NCBI RefSeq assembly: GCF_031143425.1
Contig: NC_090447.1
Location: 136,977,106 to 137,041,105 of the forward strand
DNA length: 64,000 bases
Direction: 5' to 3'
DNA from: Pleurodeles waltl
Lineage: Eukaryota; Chordata; Amphibia; Caudata; Salamandridae
Shown here: positions 57,172-64,000 of the stretch, one piece after another
Numbering within the stretch: the stretch's first letter is position 1
Layout of the letters: each line of letters begins with the position of its first letter
Program-made: the position numbers and the translations under genes
Notes under the pieces: model-generated
What the model was told of the DNA's origin: nothing
What the model saw: only the letters and a program-made list of their open reading frames with translations
Database searches by the model: none

Positions 57172-57771
57172 GGAGTCGTGTGTATGATGGGTGGGGTGGA
57201 GTATGTGTAGTTAAGTGTGTTGAGTGTGGTGGTGTGTGTTGTTTTGTGTGTGGATATTGTGTGGGTGATGGTGTAGTGTGCCTCTGTGTGATGGTATTCT
57301 GTGATCGCTGATGTGTCTCTCAGTGCTTCTTTTCGGATTTTGGTCGAAGGGGTTTGTGGGTGATGTGGGTGTGTGTTTTATATTGTATTGTGTGTGTGGG
57401 AGTGGTGTGTGTATGTGTATCAGGTGTGTGGAATTCAAATCGGCCAATGTGGCTGAGTTTTGTTCGTTTGTGTGTATTCTGACCGCGGCGGTGTGTACCG
57501 CCAATGGAAAACCGCATTTGAAAGACCGCCGCGTGGATTCGTGGGTCGTAATGGCATGGGCGTATTTCTGTTGGCGTGACGGTGGAGGTTTGGTCACCTC
57601 CACTTTTCCGCCGACCGCTGGTCTGGCGGTCTGTTGTGGCTGTCGGATTTTCGGAGGTTTGGCTGCTGCGGGTCAGAATGACCGTGGCGGGTTACCGCGA
57701 CCGCGGCGGAATTATGGAGGATTTCTGACCGGCGGTAGGCGCCTTTTACCGCCGATGTCAGAATGACCACC
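57172..57771. other. H3 right subterminal region
   Basis: Upstream of SANT1. It is T/G-rich to about 57470, then GCGG-rich with inverted repeats near the TIR. It holds the SANT1 promoter by position, but I see no clear TATA box. Confidence 0.5.
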
Positions 57772-57774
57772 ATA

Positions 57775-60041
57775 TTGTCTTATCTGAGTTTTCATTTTTG
57801 GCCACCAAAATTCTCGTTGTATTAGATTTTGAGTCTTTTGAATTCCTTTGTGTCCAGCCAATTGATCGTCATGATAAGCCTGAATAATTTTTTCTTGCAG
57901 CTCCACAGTCGGAACATACAGTGCACCTTTAAAGTATGGCAAACCTTTTTTGATTTCTCTTCCTTGGCCTTCTTTGGACCACTTCAGCATTCCTTCGAAT
58001 GTTAAGTTTTCTTGAATTTCTTTGGTTAAATTTTCATACAATATGGCAGATATGAACTTCTCTTGTGAAATAATCAATTCTTTTTCTGGAGGCTCTTTAA
58101 CTGCACCGGTATCAATTCGAGATAGAGCATCTGCCTTCCCATTTACTTTTCCTGATCTGAAAGTGATAACAAAATCAAAGTCTGCAAAATATAGGGACCA
58201 ACGCAGTTGTCTAGCTATTAGAGTTCGAGCTGATTTTAAAAACTGTAAATTTCGGTGGTCCGTGTAAACGGTAACTTTATGCTTAGCTCCCAAAATGTAA
58301 TGCCTCCACTCACGAAAAGTTTCTTTGACTGCCAATAGCTCCTTATCCGCAATTAAATAATTTATCTCTGGTGGTGTTAATTTTCGAGAGAAATAGGCCA
58401 CTGGATGTAATTGACCTGTATCTTTATGACGCTGGGAAAGGATGCCTCCTATGGCAACATCTGAAGCATCTGCCTCCACATAATATGTCTCATCTGGATT
58501 GGGGTGGAGCAAGATTGGAGCTGAGACGAAGGAATTCTTCAAAAAATTAAAAGCATTTTCAGCTTCTTTTGTCCACTCAAACTTCACTCCTTTCTTCAAC
58601 AATCGAGTAATGGGTGTAACTGTTTGAGAAAAATTGGATATGAATCTTCGATAAAAATTAGCGAACCCCAAGAAACTCTGGATCTCTTTGACATTGCAAG
58701 GAGAAGGCCAATGTTGCACTGTCTTTATCTTGGCAGGATCCATACTAACTCCTTCTGGTGACAAAATGAATCCTAAGAACTCAACTCGTTCCACATGAAA
58801 TGCACACTTCTCCAATTTTACATAGAGATGGTTTTCTTGCAACCTTGTGAGGATGGATCGAACATGGGAAATGTGCTCCTGTAGATTGTCGGAAAAGATT
58901 AAAATGTCATCTATATAAACCACGGCAATCCGGTCGAGGAATTCTCGTAATATATCATTAACGAAATGCTGGAAGGCAGCAGGAGCATTGCATAACCCAT
59001 AAGGCATCACTTGATATTCAAATAATCCGTATCGAGTCCGAAAAGCGGTTTTCCATTCATCCCCTGAAGCCACTCGAATCAAATGATATGCTCCTCGCAG
59101 GTCCAATTTGGTGTAGATTCTAGCATTCTTTACTTGATCTAATAAAACTGACACTAAAGGCAGTGGGTATCGATTCTTGATGGTAAACTGATTGAGGGCT
59201 CGATAATCAATGCAAGTTCGAAGACTCCCATCCTCCTTTGGTATGAAAAATAGTGGGGATGACACTGGAGATTCAGAAGGACGAATAAAACCATTAGCAA
59301 GATATTGATCCAAATACTCCTTTAAATGTTGATTCTCTGCTTCGGTCAATGCGTATATTCTGCTACATGGCAATATCGCACCTGGCTCCAGTTCAATTTT
59401 GCAGTCGTAGGGTCGATGTGGTGGCAATTTCTCAGCCTCCTTTTTATCAAAAACGGCGACTAAATCCTCATATTCTTTTGGGATTTCTGCTGTCTTTAGT
59501 GCACAGATCATTGAAGAGTGTGATGATAAACAGGCCGCTTGGGACTTGGTGGACACTTCCACTCCATCATGAAAGCAATTCTCTTTGCAGTAAGAGGAAT
59601 TCATCATGATCGTTCTTTTGCTCCAATCAATTTGTGGATTATGTTCTGTAAGCCAGGGCAGACACAAAATGAGTTGAAATTGTGGAGCATCTATCAAATT
59701 AAAGATTATCTGCTCCTGATGTCCACCAAAACCTTGCATCTGAATTGGTTCGGTCTCATGGGAAATGGGTCCTGAAGAAAGATTGGTTCCATCCACAGCT
59801 CTTACTACTTCCAAAGTAGATTTCCTGATAAATCGAATACCCATTTTACGAGCGTATTTGATATCACAGAAGTTGCCCGTAGCTCCAGAGTCTATCATAA
59901 CTGAGATCCCTTGAATTTCCTTCTCAAGGGTCTTAATCGATACTGTTTGTACCAAATGTGGCGCTGCGGTTTGTAAGGTATTCGCCACTCGTTGATCTAA
60001 AGGAGTTGTCTTGGGTTCTGCTTTCATCAGGGCAACTCCCT
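57775..60041 (-). pseudogene. Gypsy pol: protease, RT, RNase H, integrase N-terminus
   Basis: One open frame of about 750 codons. Protease VMIDSGATGNFCD (catalytic Asp, about 59905-59865); RT with CIDYRALNQFTIKNRYPLPL, the YIDDILIFS catalytic motif (about 58920-58895) and FLGFANFYRRFI; RNase H with VEADASDVAIGGILSQ and YTDHRNLQFLKSA; then the integrase zinc-finger half HDDQLAGHKGIQKTQNL and REFWWPKMKTQIRQY. After the Tyr codon the frame runs into H3 and ends in transposon sequence at 57712. The pol frame differs from gag and overlaps its end, so expression would need frameshifting. This part has no stop. Confidence 0.9.
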
Positions 60042-61025
60042 CTACTGATGAAGCTGGCCTTTTCCCGACTGAAGAGCTTTGGGTTTCTTGGGACAGTTTT
60101 TAACAAAATGCCCAGATGCACCGCAATATAAACATAGTTGATTCACTCTTCTTTTCTCTTTTTCTTCCTTAGATAAAGGACCTCGGATGGAACCAATTTG
60201 CATTGGTTCTTCTATCGTGATCCCTTCTCCGGCTCTCGTATGATCATTTCTTACACGATCAATTCTCAGGGGAAATGGTCGATACTCTCTTCTCTTTTCT
60301 GCTCTTCGTTCAGTTAACCGGTGGTCAATCTGTAACACAAGATCAATTAACTCCGAAATTTTGGTGGGTCTATTTGGAACTTGTGCTAAGGCATCTTTCA
60401 ATTCATCTCTCAGTCCACGATAAAATATGGCGGCTCTTTTTGACTCCGGCCAGGCAGTCTCTACAATGAGTTTATTGAAATGAGCCAGATAGGCTACTAG
60501 ATCTTTATTACCTTGCCTGATTTCCAGTAGTTCATTGTCATTGTCTTGAGCTGCAGTTCGCCGATCAAATATTCTTAAGAACTCTTCCTTGAAATTTTGG
60601 AAATTATATAAAACAGGATCATTTCTGGAAATTATTGGCATGGACCATGCGGCCGCATCTCCTGTCAGATAAGACAATATAAATACCACTTTGGACTGGT
60701 CTTCGGAAAAAATGACTGGTCTACATAAAAAATGCAATGAGCATTGGGTCAGAAAAATCTGCGCCTTATTTGAATCCCCACCGAAGCGCTTGGGTTGAGC
60801 CAAAGGAAAAATAAGGGAAACCGCATGAATTACTTGAGTGGATATACCTGCAGACTGTGAAGGGCTAGGGATTTGTGAAAACACAGATTCATTTGATTTA
60901 GCGGTGTTCCCTAACTCATTTATTCGCTGTTTTATTTGGACTGTTTCTTCTATGGTGTTATTTAATTGTTTCTGTAACCCTTCCAAAATGGTGGCTAATG
61001 CTTTTATATCAATTCCTTCTGCCAT
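60042..61025 (-). CDS. Gypsy gag (327 aa), open
   Basis: Structural protein that packages the retrotransposon RNA. I place the start at MAEGIDIKALATILEGLQKQ (61025) rather than a TTG further out. There is an N-terminal coiled coil, then the retrotransposon gag/capsid region with PKRFGGDSNKAQIFLTQ, LTGDAAAWSMPI and FLRIFDRRTAAQD (about residues 75-200), a basic linker, and one CCHC zinc knuckle CLYCGASGHFVKNC (about residues 300-313). No internal stop. The gap between it and the presumed LTR edge (61082) is only about 56 nt. Confidence 0.88.
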   Translation of the reverse strand: MAEGIDIKALATILEGLQKQLNNTIEETVQIKQRINELGNTAKSNESVFSQIPSPSQSAGISTQVIHAVSLIFPLAQPKRFGGDSNKAQIFLTQCSLHFLCRPVIFSEDQSKVVFILSYLTGDAAAWSMPIISRNDPVLYNFQNFKEEFLRIFDRRTAAQDNDNELLEIRQGNKDLVAYLAHFNKLIVETAWPESKRAAIFYRGLRDELKDALAQVPNRPTKISELIDLVLQIDHRLTERRAEKRREYRPFPLRIDRVRNDHTRAGEGITIEEPMQIGSIRGPLSKEEKEKRRVNQLCLYCGASGHFVKNCPKKPKALQSGKGQLHQ

Positions 61026-61589
61026 TCTACTCAGGAGGAAATCTGTTTTTTCCCTAAAATTAGGGTGATGGCACTTCAATCTGTCAGGATACTTGAATTC
61101 GATTTCCTCAGAAGCAGAAGATAACTCCTCAGTCCCGACCCGAGCTACTCACAACGAATATTAATCCTTCGTGCTGAGTACCCCGGAGGGGGAAAGGGGA
61201 ATGGGATGGTAGAGAGACTGCCACAGAGATGATGAACGCCAGTACTCAGTCTGCCTCTTCACATCTAAGATTGGATACAGCACCTGCAAGAGTCACAGTC
61301 GCAATTACTAGGGACATACAACATCAGTTTTTCACTTTCTACTCTCAACACTTAATTATCTTTAATTCTATTATTTCTTCACTCACCCTGAGTTGTCTGT
61401 AGCCTTGCTTCTCTCTACAAATGATAGCTCTTCTTAAAAGAATGCTTATTACTGATTCTGGAAGAACTTCTCAACCTTTGTTAGAGATTGGTTTTAAGTT
61501 GCTCTATATATATATATAGTTGGTGATAATGCGTTCTTCAAATCAGCTGATGTTATTAAATTTCTCCTGTCTTATTGTGACTTCTGTCA

Positions 61590-61900
61590 ATACTTGTATT
61601 TGTAAATGCTTGTTCATTAAAGTTCGTTTCTCCTTTCTTACTTCGACATTTGTTGATAACTTGTATTTGTAAATGCTTGTTTATTACAGTTAGTTTCTCC
61701 TTCCTTACTTCGACATCTGTCGATAACTTGTAGTTGTAAATGCTTGTTTATTTAAGTTCGTTTCTCTTTTAAACTCTATCTTGGTTTATTACCATTGAAT
61801 TTGTAAATGCTTATTTGTTAACAGTTCGTTTCTCCTTTAAACTTGGCCTTTGTTTATAACCTTGACATCTGTAGATACTTGCTCTTTTAAAGTTCGTTTT
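61590..61900. repeat. About five 67-bp tandem repeats in the Gypsy U3
   Basis: TTGTAAATGCTTGTT-like motifs at about 61600, 61668, 61734 and 61801, plus a degenerate one near 61870, each followed by AGTTCGTTTCTCCTT. Period is about 67 bp. Upstream of the TATA-like element, such repeats often act as enhancers in LTRs; function here is inference. Confidence 0.75.
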
Positions 61901-61925
61901 TTCTTTGACTTTATTATCAAGTCTT

Positions 61926-62090
61926 TGGACTTGATGCTGCTGGCACCTCTTCACCCATGACATTTGCTGGGTTACCTGTGGGGATCTAAATGCTGTGTTA
62001 TTGTTTCTGTGTGTGACATATTGTGCATGGGTGTGTTGCCCTCTTTGGTTGGATTTGTCCTGGAAGCTTTTCCTCGTGAGAGTTGTTATT
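61926..62090 (-). repeat. 165-bp inverted copy of H4 SANT1 sequence
   Basis: Reverse complement of 62704-62868 with no mismatch that I can find over 165 bp. The source segment spans the end of the SANT1 intron, the acceptor and the first codons of exon 2. Sequence on both sides returns to the Gypsy LTR. Confidence 0.9.
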
Positions 62091-62544
62091 AAACAAGAGA
62101 GGTTCTTAAACAAGAACCTTGTAAACATAAGGTTAATTCATACATTAACTCTGTAGCCTTGCCGACTTCCACGGGAACGGTCTACTATCAAACTCTTCGA
62201 GTAAACCTTGACAATATTTATCCGTTTTCTGTAATATAATCTTCAAATGTAATTTTACCTCATAGGAGTTTCTGTTCTCTCCACACAGCTGATTCCTGTC
62301 AGACCTCAGTTGAAGTGCAAGGCTTCCAGCTAGAGAGCTCGTAACCTAGCAACCAACCGATTGCAAGACTAGAACTGTAACTAACCTTCAGGACTCACAG
62401 TGGCCATCTTGGATCTTCTCTTCTTGATTCTTCCTTTGAAATAAGCGCAAGATTACTCTGCAAACCTTCTTCCAGTTTGGGCTTTGCTGTCTCCACTGAG
62501 GATATCTCTTTGCTTTTCTCATGCACTTCTTTGATTTGACTTGG

Positions 62545-62819
62545 CAAGTTTGTGTGGTCATGACACACACACCCCACCATCACAACCCACTCATCCCAAT
62601 GTCAAGCTCTGCATGCAACACCAATGCACTGACACCCATCACAGACCTGCATGGGCACCTATCACCACAGCATGCACACTGGAGAGAATCATCTAGCCCA
62701 CCAAATAACAACTCTCACGAGGAAAAGCTTCCAGGACAAATCCAACCAAAGAGGGCAACACACCCATGCACAATATGTCACACACAGAAACAATAACACA
62801 GCATTTAGATCCCCACAGG
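62545..62819 (+). other. H4 SANT1 intron, right part
   Basis: ACCATCACAACCCACTCATC and GACACCCATCAC match the H3 SANT1 intron read on its coding strand, which locates where H4 resumes. The donor-proximal part was lost with the Gypsy insertion. Confidence 0.6.
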
Positions 62820-63643
62820 TAACCCAGCAAATGTCATGGGTGAAGAGGTGCCAGCAGCATCAAGTCCACCCACAGAAGAGGCCCACAGTGATGACAGCAG
62901 CTCTGGTCACCTGGATCTGGATGACAAACCTGGCCCATCTGGGACCTCTGGACAGTGGGTTACCCAGGCACACACTCACACCACCAGAGAGCCTCCCCCC
63001 TCAGGAAACCCCACCACAGCACCCACCCAATGGGCCCATACCTCTGTCCCCAGGACACGTCAATAAGCTGTGTGTCCACCACTACAGGGAACCCAGGCCA
63101 CCCCACTAACAAAGGACAATCAGGGACCTGGGGTCAGTGGCAGTGGGCACACGGTTCAGGGGACAGAGGCACAGGACAACAGGGAAGCTGGGAGGACTGC
63201 TCTGTGCCAGGGGAGGAGAAGCCCAGGGAACCGACCCTCCAGGAGGCACTCACCGCAATCCTGGGAGCATACCAACATTCCCAGGATACGCTTGGCCAGA
63301 TTCTGGGCAAGTTGCAGGAGAACATGCTGCTGCAGGGGGACAGTACCTGGGGATCAGGGAGGACGTGAAGGCCATTAACACCACCCTGTTCTCCATTGCA
63401 GGGGTGCTGGCAGGCGTGGCCAACAGTATGAGGGAGGCAGTGGCACACCACCGGGCCCCTGACACTAGCCAAACCACTGAACAGCCCTCCACTTCCGCTG
63501 CCGCAAGTGAACAGAAGGCCCTGACACAGGACCAACAGGCCACCAGCACCCCTCCCCCTGCAGAAGGAGAACCACCCCGCAAACGTTCTCTCCGATCCAG
63601 GAAGAAGCCAGAGACTATTGCTAAGACCCCCGCCAGGAAATAA
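62820..63643 (+). pseudogene. H4 SANT1 exon 2, decayed
   Basis: After acceptor ATCCCCACAG, phase 1, it reads GNPANVMGEEVPAASSPPTE, HSDDSSSGHLDLDDKPG and PSGTSGQ, aligning with H3 SANT1 exon 2. A TAA at about 63064 follows SVPRTRQ. Downstream frames shift, with TLQEALTAILGAYQHSQDTL and a C-terminal EDVKAINTTLFSIAGVLAG then PPRKRSLRSRKKPETIAK to the stop at 63643. It is separated from exon 1 by the Gypsy element. Confidence 0.8.
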
Positions 63644-64000
63644 GACTCTCCTGATTGTCACCCTTGTGTCCTACTCTGTCACCATGTACACCTTGAACTG
63701 CCATTGCTCCCCCTCCTGTGCCTCCTTGGACAATGCACCTGTACTACAAATAGACTGGACTCTACCCTGGACTTTCCTCCATCATCAACCCAGCCCATTG
63801 CACTACCCCCTCTAGTTCAGAGCACTGCAATAAACACACTTTGATAAAATACAATTATGGTATATGTCAAATATTTTCAAAATGTATTTGTTAAACCAGG
63901 TTCAAACATTGCAATTCAACTGTACAGTAATGTTTACATTGGAAAGACCTGTAGTTGGCTGCACTGATCACACCAGGAGCAATAGTGGGGCACCACCATC
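63644..64000 (+). other. H4 SANT1 3' UTR and beyond
   Basis: AATAAA at about 63829-63834 follows the SANT1 stop by about 185 nt and is a likely poly(A) signal. The rest is non-coding to the window end; the transposase expected on the opposite strand is not reached. Confidence 0.55.

Larger units (their letters stand above)
48202..57771. mobile_element. H3: 9.57-kb three-gene PIF/Harbinger in Gypsy integrase
   Basis: Termini GGCCCTCATTCTGACCCTGG (48202) and, inward from the right, GGTGGTCATTCTGACATCGG (57771), flanked by ATA (48199-48201 and 57772-57774). Removing H3 and one ATA joins IRQY and VSTCDKC of the Gypsy integrase in frame, which proves the borders. Genes: SANT2 (minus, 53619-50397), transposase (plus, 54099-55093) and SANT1 (minus, 57171-55602). 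Several GC-rich minisatellites have expanded inside it. Confidence 0.92.
47113..62544 (-). mobile_element. Ty3/Gypsy chromovirus, 3' truncated, split by H3
   Basis: On the minus strand the order is 5' LTR (about 62544-61082), gag (61025-60042), protease-RT-RNase H and integrase zinc finger (60041-57775), then H3, then integrase core and chromodomain (48201-47113). The 3' end of pol and the 3' LTR are missing: chromodomain sequence runs straight into H4 at 47112. H4 resumes near 62545 inside the SANT1 intron, so insertion was accompanied or followed by deletion on both sides. No TSD can be read. Confidence 0.85.
61082..62544 (-). repeat. Gypsy 5' LTR (probable extent)
   Basis: Read on the minus strand, the inner edge ends TATCCTGACA (61082), next to the gag leader. 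A TATA-like TATATATATATAG at about 61506-61520 would separate U3 (right) from R-U5 (left). The outer edge is set only by where H4 intron sequence resumes, near 62545. The missing 3' LTR means the borders cannot be checked internally. U3 contains a tandem repeat and an inverted copy of H4 sequence. Confidence 0.5.
35352..64000. mobile_element. H4: Harbinger split by two large LTR insertions, open at right
   Basis: The left terminus GGCCCTCATTATGACATTGG begins at 35352 after ATA, the probable left TSD. Sequence of this element occupies 35352-35453, 46346-47112 and about 62545-64000. The first gap is element T; the second is a Gypsy chromovirus. Gene order so far is SANT1 on the plus strand, exon 1 at 46817-47112 and exon 2 at 62820-63643, which mirrors H3 with strands swapped. 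A transposase would be expected on the minus strand beyond 64000. Confidence 0.7.

Noticed and set aside
7187..57771. CRISPR-like arrays among the short repeats
   Set aside because: Repeats are contiguous minisatellites or palindromic TIR motifs with no unique spacers, in a eukaryotic transposon setting.

Overview
The window looks like intergenic DNA from a vertebrate with a very large, transposon-packed genome. A urodele amphibian (newt or salamander) is my best guess: there are L2/CR1-type LINEs with a TGATT-repeat tail, a Tx1/L1-type LINE, long-LTR Ty3/Gypsy elements and many PIF/Harbinger DNA transposons with GC-rich ends opening GGCCCTCATT. The species call is inference. I found no host gene, tRNA, rRNA or CRISPR array; every coding region I can support belongs to a mobile element. 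Work was by eye on both strands, with splice sites and target-site duplications (TSDs) used to fix boundaries.

Layout: 1-4495, two head-to-tail L2/CR1-like LINE copies with pyrimidine-rich 5' repeats between them. 5341-6669, a truncated Harbinger (H1). 7184-23542, a 16.4-kb Harbinger (H2, TSD TTT) interrupted by two solo LTRs (A 11168-14266, B 19779-23035), each carrying a hairpin-rich MITE, and by a third probable LTR (C) with a 323-bp satellite. 23546-35351, old AT-rich DNA with a MITE (26004-26616), a minus-strand L2-like LINE fragment, a decayed Tx1/L1 LINE (about 29650-34486) and another MITE (34487-35167). 35352 to beyond the window end, a Harbinger (H4) split by two big insertions: a non-autonomous LTR element T (35454-46340, TSD GACAC) whose 5' LTR holds a 3.5-kb Harbinger (H5, 35935-39461, TSD TAG), and a minus-strand Gypsy chromovirus (about 47113-62544) whose integrase gene is split by a 9.57-kb Harbinger (H3, 48202-57771, TSD ATA).

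The most interesting object is the H2/H3 family. Besides a DDE transposase it carries two different SANT/Myb-like genes: SANT1 (two exons) and SANT2 (three exons, with an intron inside the SANT fold). The transposase and SANT2 are divergent from a CCAAT-box region; the transposase and SANT1 converge on shared poly(A) signals. Known Harbingers are usually two-gene systems (transposase plus one Myb-like protein), and H5 has that simpler plan. In H3 the spliced SANT1 frame is fully open (391 aa), while SANT2 and the transposase each carry one apparent 1-nt lesion. In H5 the spliced SANT frame is open (401 aa) and the transposase has one homopolymer frameshift.

Nesting gives relative ages: H4 is older than T and the Gypsy element, T is older than H5, the Gypsy element is older than H3, and H2 is older than LTRs A, B and C. 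The two 2,091-nt LTRs of T differ at only about two dozen sites by eye.
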